This document shows, in pieces, positions 31,588-39,508 of a stretch of 39,824 bases of DNA (position 1 is the stretch's first letter; each line of letters starts with the position of its first letter). The stretch comes from Candidatus Omnitrophota bacterium (GTDB taxonomy: Bacteria > Omnitrophota > Gorgyraeia > Zapsychrales > Fredricksoniimonadaceae), in contig JAGWKL010000013.1 in assembly GCA_028865345.1 (NCBI GenBank), positions 1 through 39,824 of the forward strand. Reading direction: 5' to 3'. The position numbers were made by a program, and so were the translations under genes. The notes below the pieces were generated by a model, which had not been told where the DNA came from, searched no databases, and was given only the letters and a program-made list of their open reading frames with translations.

Positions 31588-31695
31588 AACCTGCGCCTTC
31601 CTTTAAAAAAGCCTGCTAAAAAAATGATAATATTTTAAAGAAAGGGCATTCTAACACAGATTGTAAGGGGCGTCAACTTGAAGGGATAGAGAGGG

Positions 31696-31881
31696 TTACC
31701 ACAGATTTTCCCGTATCCAGGCGTCCGCATTTTCGATGGCGTTCCAGCCGTTTTTATCGGGATTGGAAAGGTTTTGCATATCCTGCCCAAAGCCGTTGGA
31801 CGCACCTTTGACGGTTTCACAGCCGGTCAAAACAAGCAGTGACATGAACAAAATCAAGTAAACAGCGTTTTTTGACTTCAT
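31696..31881 (-). CDS. Small entericidin-like lipoprotein
   Basis: MKSKNAVYLILFMSLLVLTGCETVKGASNGFGQDMQNLSNPDKNGWNAIENADAWIRENLW: lipobox LTGC plus entericidin-like CETVKG..xxGQD. Confidence 0.65.
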   Translation of the reverse strand: MKSKNAVYLILFMSLLVLTGCETVKGASNGFGQDMQNLSNPDKNGWNAIENADAWIRENLW

Positions 31882-31935
31882 ATATTAAATAGTATGCCCT
31901 ATAAACAGGTTAAAAACAAGAATTTATGGAAAATT

Positions 31936-33756
31936 TTAATGAAGGATCTTGCCCAACAGCCCGTCGCTTGAGCCGTTGCCCAGGACAGAGTTCAAAATGT
32001 TTGCCACTTGCGGGTTCTTTTGAAAAACTTTCTGTAACTGTTGGCTCCCTTCAGAAACGGCGACTTTTTTTGTTATGTAAGCCGTCTGCGGCTTGTACGT
32101 GACAGAGGGAAAATTACCGGAGACCTCGCCGGGAATGTACAAACGGTTTTGCCCGTCTAAAAGGCCTTGCAATGGCGCGACCGCCTGGGTCAGAGCGGTT
32201 GAGATATCAGGGGCCAGATAGGTTTTGACATCGATGTCCGTTTTTAAATCAAAGCCGATCGTGCCCTGTGCCGCTATAGAAAAAAGTTTCGACTCGACCT
32301 GGCCTTCCTGAAGGGTCATGACCTTATTTTCCACTTTAACTGTTCCTTCGGCTTTGTCCAGCACCGTCGTATCCGTATCCAGTTCAGTTTTTATATTGGA
32401 AGGCATTGCCGTTTCAAGCGCATTTTGGACAAGCCCGCCCAGACCGGGGATAAAATCCAATTTGCCCACAACGGTTTTAAGAATGTTAAGCTTTTCTATT
32501 TTGGCATTATTTAAAGCAAGCTGACCCTGTCCTTTAAAATTCTGAAGCATAAGCCTTGGATCAAAACTTTTTCCTGAACCTGAAAATCGGCCGTCAACCT
32601 CTCCCTCCAATTCCGCCGGGGCCTTGCTTTGATCAATGAGGTCCTGCACCTTGACAGCTTTGGTTTGAATTTTGAAATCATAGGCCGGCGAAGACATAAG
32701 CCCGTGGATATCTCCCTGAAAGTCAACGGTGCCCTGCCCTATTTCAGCCTGCAATTTTTTAATCGACAAATCATTTAAATCCGATTCTACCTGCAAGGAG
32801 ATCTGCTCAATGGGACTTAAAAGTTCTTTGAGGCGGACATAGCCTTCATTGAGGGAGATCAATAATGAAAGGCCTTGCACTCCTTGAGCGGAAGCATTCA
32901 ATTGCGCCACGTCGATGGATGCATGGCCTTTGATTTCCAGGGGCCAGACAGGCAGGTTGACGAGCAAAGGCGTCACCTTTCTTAGCGCATTCCAATCCCA
33001 TTGACTCAAATCACTTTTTATTTGAAGACCGCTGATGTGGATCGCCGACTTTGCCAAATCCAGACGGCCATGGCCGCTTATGTTGATGTTGTCCTGCTTT
33101 CGGCCCCAAGCGTCAACACTCGCGGTAAAATCAAACGGGCCGGTTAAGGAAAAATGATTGATATCAATTTCAGCATTGGGAATAAACACATGCAAAGGCA
33201 TTTGCGGATTCTGGTCCTCAAAAGAAAATTGGGCATGGCTGATGGAAACAGATCCGATAGTCAGAAGTCCGGCCATGGCCATGGCCGGATTGGACGCTGC
33301 ATTTGCGGCAGCAACCTTGTCCCCGGAGGAATTTGCCCCTTGAGGAAGCGAAACCGGCGCCATAGTCTGAACATTGAGCGTGCCATCCGCTAAACGAACG
33401 ATCGATATCTTGGGGGAATCGAGAAGGATCCGGGTGATATGAATTTGCCTTTTTAACAGCAGCGCCATCACATCCAACCTGAGCTGGGCTTCTCTAAGCT
33501 GCAGAAAGTGATTGCGGCCAAAGCGCGGGTCATCGCTGACGGCAATGTTCCTTACATCCAAGGAAAGGCCGCTAAGATCAAAATCCAGCCCCGCATGGCC
33601 GATAGTCACCTTTCTGTTGACGGCGGTTCCAATCTGTCGGGTGATCTGCGGCAGGTAATGGTTGACATTAAAGGTCTTTATAAAAACAAAAAGCCCCAAA
33701 ACAATGAGGACGATTAAACCAAGCAAACCAAAAAAGATAACTTTTAATATTTTCAT
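31936..33756 (-). CDS. AsmA-family protein
   Basis: MKILKVIFFGLLGLIVLIVLGLFVFIKTFNVNHYLPQITRQIGTAVNRKVTIGHAGLDFDLSGLSLDVRNIAVSDDPRFG; C-terminal AsmA-like FKGQGQLALNNAKIEKLNILK. Start at internal ATG 33756. Confidence 0.85.
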   Translation of the reverse strand: MKILKVIFFGLLGLIVLIVLGLFVFIKTFNVNHYLPQITRQIGTAVNRKVTIGHAGLDFDLSGLSLDVRNIAVSDDPRFGRNHFLQLREAQLRLDVMALLLKRQIHITRILLDSPKISIVRLADGTLNVQTMAPVSLPQGANSSGDKVAAANAASNPAMAMAGLLTIGSVSISHAQFSFEDQNPQMPLHVFIPNAEIDINHFSLTGPFDFTASVDAWGRKQDNINISGHGRLDLAKSAIHISGLQIKSDLSQWDWNALRKVTPLLVNLPVWPLEIKGHASIDVAQLNASAQGVQGLSLLISLNEGYVRLKELLSPIEQISLQVESDLNDLSIKKLQAEIGQGTVDFQGDIHGLMSSPAYDFKIQTKAVKVQDLIDQSKAPAELEGEVDGRFSGSGKSFDPRLMLQNFKGQGQLALNNAKIEKLNILKTVVGKLDFIPGLGGLVQNALETAMPSNIKTELDTDTTVLDKAEGTVKVENKVMTLQEGQVESKLFSIAAQGTIGFDLKTDIDVKTYLAPDISTALTQAVAPLQGLLDGQNRLYIPGEVSGNFPSVTYKPQTAYITKKVAVSEGSQQLQKVFQKNPQVANILNSVLGNGSSDGLLGKILH

Positions 33757-33773
33757 GCCGTTAATGATCTTAA

Positions 33774-34295
33774 TTATGCCAGGTACTTTAACCAAAGATC
33801 ATGCAGTTCGCCAAGCTTGATCCTGACAACCTCCCTCAATTTTTTGGGCCTGGTGGGTGCTTTGATCAATTTCATACCGGCCTGCGCCAGGGTCAGGTTG
33901 TCCTTCAACAAGTTACAGGGCTTGCAACAGGTCACCGTATTCTCCCAGGAATCCACCCCGCCCTTGGATTCAGGAATAATGTGGTCGATGGTGGCCTCAT
34001 CGCCTTTGCACCGTATCGAACAATATTGGCACACATAAGCGTCGCGCAAATGGACATTTCTCTTGGTGTAGGAAATATAACTTATCCTCTCGTACACGAC
34101 GCGGACATACTTTCTGAGCCTGATCACGGCCGGCACGCGCATCTGAGTGGAAGAAGAACGGATGACCTCGTCGTAGCTTTCTTCCACGATGACCTTGTTG
34201 GTATAGACGGCGCAAACAGCGTCCTTCCAGTCGCACACGCCGAGAAAGGTGTAATCCATGTTAAGGACCAGACATCTGCTCATGGGAAACCTCAA
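33774..34295 (-). CDS. HNH endonuclease family protein
   Basis: CLVLNMDYTFLGVCDWKDAVCAVYTNKVIVEE...RDAYVCQYCSIRCKGDEATIDHIIPESKGGVDSWENTVTCCKPCNLLKDN. Confidence 0.92.
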   Translation of the reverse strand: MRFPMSRCLVLNMDYTFLGVCDWKDAVCAVYTNKVIVEESYDEVIRSSSTQMRVPAVIRLRKYVRVVYERISYISYTKRNVHLRDAYVCQYCSIRCKGDEATIDHIIPESKGGVDSWENTVTCCKPCNLLKDNLTLAQAGMKLIKAPTRPKKLREVVRIKLGELHDLWLKYLA

Positions 34296-34392
34296 TAATG
34301 ATTTTTATACCATAATTCAGGGGTTGTAAACATAAAATTATGAGCTTTTTGGGGCTGACTTATTGCGGGTGCTGCGGTATGCATAAAAACAA

Positions 34393-34484
34393 TGGCGGAG
34401 AGGTCGGGATTCGAACCCGAGGACCCAGTTACCCAGGTCAATTGCTTAGCAGGCAATTGCATTCAGCCACTCTGCCACCTCTCC
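34393..34484 (-). tRNA. tRNA-Ser(GCU), CCA encoded
   Basis: Minus strand GGAGAGGTGGCAGAGTGGCTGAATGCAATTGCCTGCTAAGCAATTG...GGTTCGAATCCCGACCTCTCCGCCA; 7-bp acceptor GGAGAGG/CCTCTCC, loop CTGCTAA, long variable arm. Confidence 0.95.
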
Positions 34485-34488
34485 AAAT

Positions 34489-34965
34489 CTAATTCTCCAA
34501 AAACCTTTTTGCCTGGCGCTTTTTTTGGAAAAATTCGCTGAGAACACCGGAACATTCCTCGGTTAAAATGCCGCCTTTCACATCCACGCGGTGATTTAAA
34601 CCTTTATGATTGGCAATGTTGACCACCGAGCCGCAGGCACCGGTCTTAGGATCGCGGGCCCCAAAACAAACCCTCGAAATACGGGACAAAACCAACGCTC
34701 CGGCGCACATGGAACAAGGCTCGATTGTAACATAGAGGGTACAATCCTGCAACCACTTAAGATGCAGATAATTGGCCGCCTGCGTGATGACGATCATTTC
34801 AGCATGGGCCGTCGGGTCTTTTAATGTTTCTATCTGATTATGGCCCTTGGCGATGATTTTACGCTCATGGACAATGACGGCCCCCACCGGCACTTCATCC
34901 TCTTCGGCCGCCATCCTGGCCTGTTGGATGGCGTACTTCATAAACATTTCATCAGCGTCGGGCAT
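34489..34965 (-). CDS. tadA: tRNA-specific adenosine deaminase
   Basis: MKYAIQQARMAAEEDEVPVGAVIVHE...DPTAHAEMIVI...LYVTIEPCSMCAGALVLSRISRVCFGARDPKTGACGSV. Confidence 0.96.
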   Translation of the reverse strand: MPDADEMFMKYAIQQARMAAEEDEVPVGAVIVHERKIIAKGHNQIETLKDPTAHAEMIVITQAANYLHLKWLQDCTLYVTIEPCSMCAGALVLSRISRVCFGARDPKTGACGSVVNIANHKGLNHRVDVKGGILTEECSGVLSEFFQKKRQAKRFLEN

Positions 34966-34967
34966 AT

Positions 34968-35696
34968 TTATTTGGATTTATAAACAGGAAGGGAGATTTG
35001 GACCGTAGTTCCTTTGCGCAGGGAACTTTTGATATGAATGGATCCGCCGGCCGCATTGATAATGGAATAAATGATCGAAAGGCCCAGTCCGGCGCTTTTT
35101 TCGACGCCGCGCTCCTTGGTGGTAAAAAACGGCTCAAACACCTTGGGCAGATGGTCGGGCGTGATGCCCACCCCTTCGTCAGTGACATCAATATCGACAA
35201 GCCCGTAAGCTTTATCTAAAGACGTTTTGACCTTTATGGTACCGCCGCCCGGCATGGCCTGCACGGCATTGATGATGACATTATGGATGATCTGGTGGCA
35301 CTCAATTGGACCGACGGTCACCTTGGGCAGGTCTTTGCCAAGCCGCGCCGTCAATTTAATGCGGCTGGATTCCAATTGCCGGCCCATTTCATTAATGACA
35401 CTCCTGATGATATCGTTGATCCGGCAGTTGTTCTCTCCCAGAAGGGCCTGGCGCTTGCCTACGAACATCATGCGGCTGGTCGTCTGCGAACAATGTTCCA
35501 GCTGGCGTTCTATTTGTTCCAGGGTGGCGATAATGACCTTAAAATCCTTGTACGAGATAAATTCAAAATCACGGCTTTTATAATCATTGATAAGCTTGCG
35601 GGTACGCGCCAGGATGGATTTTAAGGGTGAATCCAGCTCGTGGGCCAGGCCGGAGATCAACGTAAAAGAATCGGATGTTTGAGGATTGTTTCTCAT
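34968..35696 (-). CDS. Soluble histidine kinase (HisKA-like + HATPase_c), no obvious sensor domain
   Basis: ISGLAHELDSPLKSILART; HQIIHNVIINAVQAMPGGG; DIDVTDEGVGITPDHLPKVFEPFFTTKERGVEKSAGLGLSIIYSIINAAGGSI. Confidence 0.9.
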   Translation of the reverse strand: MRNNPQTSDSFTLISGLAHELDSPLKSILARTRKLINDYKSRDFEFISYKDFKVIIATLEQIERQLEHCSQTTSRMMFVGKRQALLGENNCRINDIIRSVINEMGRQLESSRIKLTARLGKDLPKVTVGPIECHQIIHNVIINAVQAMPGGGTIKVKTSLDKAYGLVDIDVTDEGVGITPDHLPKVFEPFFTTKERGVEKSAGLGLSIIYSIINAAGGSIHIKSSLRKGTTVQISLPVYKSK

Positions 35697-35713
35697 TATT
35701 TAGAATTGCTATA

Positions 35714-36940
35714 TTACATGAAATATCGACGAGTGAAAAGTAAATTTTCAAATCTCAAAAGCTTTTTCCAGTTTTGCCTGACTTCTGTTGCGTAAATGTC
35801 ATACTCAGGGCCCATTGAACGCAGGTTGGCCTCCTCCGTTTTGGCTCTCAAATAATAAATCCCTCCCAATAATCCCCACAGAAAACAATTGCGAAGGATG
35901 ACAATAATGTTGGTCCCCATAAAAGGGACATAAATCAAAAAAAACGAGCACATCTTACCGATATATGCCGGATGACGCATATAAGCATACGGCCCCCCGG
36001 TTAAAATCCCCCTATGCGTTAAATTTGAGAAACGGGTGCCAAATGAAATTGTCGCCCAAACATATAGCGTCAAACACAAACCGATTAGAACGGCCCAAAT
36101 AATTTGTAATGCAGGACGGAAATAAAACCATAATCCCCAGGCGCTGCCGTAAGACAAAAATTTTGCACCGAAAAGCGTCCAAAAAGGATCATAACAAATT
36201 AACGTGCACGCCCACCCCAGCAAAGTCGGGTCAGCGGAGCGGACATGCGTATCTGTCAAATTGTTTGCAAATAGATAACCGACAGACGCAAAAGCCGTAT
36301 CAATAAAAAAAATAAAACCACAAAATGTATTGTAGGAGGCGCAGGCATTATTAATATTGAAGTAAAAATTGACATGATCGGCCAAAGCAACAAACATTAA
36401 AGGAAGAAAATATATTTTAATTAACCACTCCAGAATGTGTTGTTTTAAGTTTGTGTTCTTAAGCAATTTAAATTTAAAGTTAAAAACAGCATAAGCGATC
36501 CAATAATTAGCGTCTTCATGTTCATCACTGCGCTGATCCGACCATACGATGCAAAAAATAAAAAAAGCGGCCAAATACGGCCACCCCACCGCTAAAGCTT
36601 GAAAGTAAGGCTTGTATAAATGATTATAATATCCATAAAAAACCCAATAAATGGATGAGAGGCACAGGACTGTAATGATTAACCCGCTGATCTTAAAAAG
36701 TACGCGCCTCACATCAATCCTGCGTTGACTTGGAGCGGCAATCAATCCAAAATTCCCGCGGATACATAAAAACACTTCGGCACAAAACATCACCATAAAG
36801 ATCGATCCGATGGTGATCGCCGCCTTGATATAAGGCTCATCATTCGTGAAATGCAAGACCCAAATGGAGAAAAAAAAGCCTCCTAAACCACACCACCCTG
36901 GCAGTGTCGTTCTAACTAGGTTTTGAGACTTTACAGACAT
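35714..36940 (-). CDS. Polytopic membrane protein with C-terminal isoprenylcysteine/PEMT-type methyltransferase motif
   Basis: Many TM segments; C-terminus GILTGGPYAYMRHPAYIGKMCSFFLIYVPF...RAKTEEANLRSMGPEYDIYATEVRQNW. Confidence 0.75.
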   Translation of the reverse strand: MSVKSQNLVRTTLPGWCGLGGFFFSIWVLHFTNDEPYIKAAITIGSIFMVMFCAEVFLCIRGNFGLIAAPSQRRIDVRRVLFKISGLIITVLCLSSIYWVFYGYYNHLYKPYFQALAVGWPYLAAFFIFCIVWSDQRSDEHEDANYWIAYAVFNFKFKLLKNTNLKQHILEWLIKIYFLPLMFVALADHVNFYFNINNACASYNTFCGFIFFIDTAFASVGYLFANNLTDTHVRSADPTLLGWACTLICYDPFWTLFGAKFLSYGSAWGLWFYFRPALQIIWAVLIGLCLTLYVWATISFGTRFSNLTHRGILTGGPYAYMRHPAYIGKMCSFFLIYVPFMGTNIIVILRNCFLWGLLGGIYYLRAKTEEANLRSMGPEYDIYATEVRQNWKKLLRFENLLFTRRYFM

Positions 36941-36966
36941 AGGGGATATACAACGTGGGGTAAAAA

Positions 36967-37040
36967 CGCGCCTGACAGGATTCGAACCTGTAACCCTCAG
37001 TTCCGTAGACTGATGCTCTATCCAGTTGAGCTACAGGCGC
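36967..37040 (-). tRNA. tRNA-Arg(ACG), CCA not encoded
   Basis: Minus strand GCGCCTGTAGCTCAACTGGATAGAGCATCAGTCTACGGAACTGAGGGTTACAGGTTCGAATCCTGTCAGGCGCG; loop CTACGGA. Confidence 0.95.
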
Positions 37041-37058
37041 AAATAACACAAGTTATTT
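37041..37058. repeat. 7-bp inverted repeat abutting the tRNA-Arg 5' end
   Basis: AAATAAC (37041-37047) ACAA GTTATTT (37052-37058). Confidence 0.6.
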
Positions 37059-37070
37059 ATTTACAGCATG

Positions 37071-38249
37071 TTATGAAATATATAGATTCGGCGAACTTTC
37101 CGCTTTTTGCTCCGGTGTCCAAAAAGTGTCTATCTTTTTGGCCAATAAATCCACCGCCTGCTTCCTGTGGTCCGGGGATAAATGAGCGTATCTTAAAGTC
37201 ATATCCATGCTTTTATGGCCTAAAATCTCGCGAACAGTATTCAGAGCCACACCATTCATAACCAGGTAACTGGCACAACAGTGCCGCAGGTCATGAAAGT
37301 GAAAATCTTTTATACCAGACTTCGTAATGGCTGTAAAGAAGGATTTTTTAATATCTTTGATCTGGGCCCCGTCCTTATGGCAGAAAATATACTCGCTTTG
37401 GGGATTTCTCCTGACTCTAATGAGCGCGGTCTTGACCGCCTCATTCATAGGAACTTCCCTTCTCTGGCCATTCTTGGTATCCAGCAAGTAAATAATGCTT
37501 CTTCTGAAGTCGCAATCCCTCCATTTAAGCCCTAAAATCTCCCCTTTTCTCATTCCTGTGTGCAACGCAACCAGGACAATCGGCTTTAAAATCCCCCGGC
37601 AAAATGACAATAACTTCACCAATTCATTAGGCTCAAGAAAACGAACACGCGTATTGTTCTCCTTGAAAAATTTAACCTTCCTGACCGGATTCTGTCCCTG
37701 GAACTTGCCCCAATCAATAGCGCGGTTAAAAAGGCTTTTGAGCACTATCAACTGCCGGTTGACCGTGGCCGGCTTTAAGCCTTTTTTCTTACGCGTGGTG
37801 TCCTGCAGGCGATCGGCTTTAAACTTCTCGATCAGGTGGGGAGTAATCTCATGCAGGCATTTGCCTGAAAAATATCTCTTAAGAATGTTAAGGTTGTTTG
37901 CGCTAAAGCGGTCCCACGATTTGAGATTGGGTTTACAGTAGACTTCGAGAAATTCATCGGCAAAATCTTCGAACTTGATCCTTTGTTCTTTTTTCTTATC
38001 AAGAAATTTTCCTTCGGCAATTTCGACCTTGCGCTTGTCATCAGCGATTTCCGCAAGCCTCCTGTCCGGACCAACCTTTTCCCTTATTCGTCGGCCATTA
38101 AAATAACGCTCCATGAAAAAATTGCCTTTGCGCGGATCAACGGCAATTTTCCTATCACAGCCTTTACAGCAGATCTTCCGTATCTGTTTGTCATATACGT
38201 TGTGGTAATGTCCGCAATCCGGGCAGCTGACGCGATTAAAAACAGCCAT
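37071..38249 (-). CDS. Tyrosine recombinase/integrase with N-terminal zinc-ribbon-like domain
   Basis: Catalytic set: ALHTGMRKGEILGLKW (R), TKNGQRREVPM (K), HFHDLRHCCASYLV (HxxR), EILGHKSMDMTLRYAHL (H...Y). N-terminus CPDC-x13-15-CCKGC. Confidence 0.93.
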   Translation of the reverse strand: MAVFNRVSCPDCGHYHNVYDKQIRKICCKGCDRKIAVDPRKGNFFMERYFNGRRIREKVGPDRRLAEIADDKRKVEIAEGKFLDKKKEQRIKFEDFADEFLEVYCKPNLKSWDRFSANNLNILKRYFSGKCLHEITPHLIEKFKADRLQDTTRKKKGLKPATVNRQLIVLKSLFNRAIDWGKFQGQNPVRKVKFFKENNTRVRFLEPNELVKLLSFCRGILKPIVLVALHTGMRKGEILGLKWRDCDFRRSIIYLLDTKNGQRREVPMNEAVKTALIRVRRNPQSEYIFCHKDGAQIKDIKKSFFTAITKSGIKDFHFHDLRHCCASYLVMNGVALNTVREILGHKSMDMTLRYAHLSPDHRKQAVDLLAKKIDTFWTPEQKAESSPNLYIS

Positions 38250-38254
38250 AATAT

Positions 38255-38668
38255 TTATCCATTTTTAGGGAACCGTTTCACGCCACACTGGTAGAATCTC
38301 TCTGCCTGTTGGGCGATTTCAGCCGCTTCGCTTGGACGAAACTCACGCCCTTCATAAGCAATCATATGTTTTTTAGCTATAATTTTCTCAAAATTACGCC
38401 CCTGTTGGACAACATTATCAGCGGGAATACGAGATAGTAAATCGGAAGCTTGCCTGTGATCTTCACCGCTGAATCTCTTCGCAAGAAAATAGATGGCCAG
38501 AGCATCGCTTAAAGATATCGCGCAATGCACAGCATTTAATCCGGTAGAATGCCACAAACCCTGCTCTTGCGATAACTTCATGCCTTGATAAAAATCGGTC
38601 GCTTTATTCAAGTGCGAAATATATTCAGTCTGTTTAACGCTGACAGTTTTTAAAATTTTAGCGGTCAT
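38255..38668 (-). CDS. HEPN-domain-like protein
   Basis: All-alpha; STGLNAVHCAISLSDALAIYFLAKRFSGEDHRQASDLL...KKHMIAYEGREFRPSEAAEIAQQAERFYQCGVKRF resembles SAV_6107-like HEPN; ATGA overlap with upstream nucleotidyltransferase. Confidence 0.7.
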   Translation of the reverse strand: MTAKILKTVSVKQTEYISHLNKATDFYQGMKLSQEQGLWHSTGLNAVHCAISLSDALAIYFLAKRFSGEDHRQASDLLSRIPADNVVQQGRNFEKIIAKKHMIAYEGREFRPSEAAEIAQQAERFYQCGVKRFPKNG

Positions 38669-39282
38669 TCAATTTTTTCCAGTTTTTCTCCCCAAATTAT
38701 CCGGTGGGATTTAAAAATTGATTTGATCACAGCCAATTCACGGTCCCTCTTTAACTCGGCAATTGATTTGACATACGGCTCCATCCCCATTCCAACCCAT
38801 GATTGCAAATTGTTCATTGAAAAGAACAAATTCTCAACTGGATTTTTATATCTTGCTTCTTTAACAACGGCAAATATATCAATATCGCTGCCCGGCTTTT
38901 CCCTTTGTTCATGAACACTGCCAAACAGGGCAACAGACACTATTTGTTCAGAAAGCGGGGAATGCTCTATTTCTTGGGAAACATGTCCTAAAAACGAGTC
39001 AAAAAGCTTCTTTTCTTCTTTGAATAGCGGCTCCAACAACCTTGTCACGATCCATCTGTTCCTGTTTAACTCATAGATATTGGCTTTCCCCGCTCCCCGC
39101 ACCAGAATGAGTTGCTCGTCAACCAGAACATTCAATGCTTCGTTTACCGTTGTCCGGTTGATTTTGATAAATTGAGCCAATTGCCGGCCTGTTACAAAAG
39201 TCCGGTAATGGCATAAAAATCTTAAAATGGCAACCTTTGTCCGGCTGTCCAAAATTTGGCTAAGAGGGTCATGAAGTCTCAT
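38665..39282 (-). CDS. Winged-HTH + nucleotidyltransferase (MNT-type) fusion
   Basis: N-terminal wHTH (VAILRFLCHYRTFVTGRQLAQFIKINRTTVNEALNVLVDEQLILVRGAGKANIYELN); NTase motif VALFGSVHEQREKPGSDIDIFAVV (GSx..DxD). Confidence 0.85.
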   Translation of the reverse strand: MRLHDPLSQILDSRTKVAILRFLCHYRTFVTGRQLAQFIKINRTTVNEALNVLVDEQLILVRGAGKANIYELNRNRWIVTRLLEPLFKEEKKLFDSFLGHVSQEIEHSPLSEQIVSVALFGSVHEQREKPGSDIDIFAVVKEARYKNPVENLFFSMNNLQSWVGMGMEPYVKSIAELKRDRELAVIKSIFKSHRIIWGEKLEKIE

Positions 39283-39287
39283 ATACT

Positions 39288-39328
39288 ATGTCCGGATTGT
39301 CTGACATATGTCATAAATTACTGACATA
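39288..39328. promoter_or_regulatory. Candidate operator: overlapping TGACAT/ATGTCA repeats upstream of the wHTH-MNT gene
   Basis: ATGTC (39288-39292), perfect 12-nt palindrome TGACATATGTCA (39302-39313), TGACATA (39322-39328). Confidence 0.55.
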
Positions 39329-39428
39329 AGAATACCTCACATTTAACCCCCTGTCAATTTAAAATTCAGAAAGCCTATTGTCAAAGATCCAAACAATCTT
39401 CCTATTAATCCTTATAAACCCCACGCTT

Positions 39429-39457
39429 ATTATACGATGTAATTGATTATTAATCAA
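39429..39457 (-). promoter_or_regulatory. Sigma70-like promoter for the wHTH-MNT/HEPN/integrase operon
   Basis: Minus strand TTGATT (39457-39452), 17-nt spacer, TATAAT (39434-39429); the -35 lies in a 17-nt palindrome (39442-39458). Confidence 0.5.
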
Positions 39458-39508
39458 TATATAATTAACTATTAATGAAACACCTCCCTCAAATTACAAC
39501 CTTTTCCA

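Noticed and set aside
36923-37261. Plus-strand ORF of 112 aa containing PDRIRTCNPQFRRLMLYPVELQAQ
   Set aside because: This is antisense translation of the tRNA-Arg gene, a well-known annotation artefact, not a protein.
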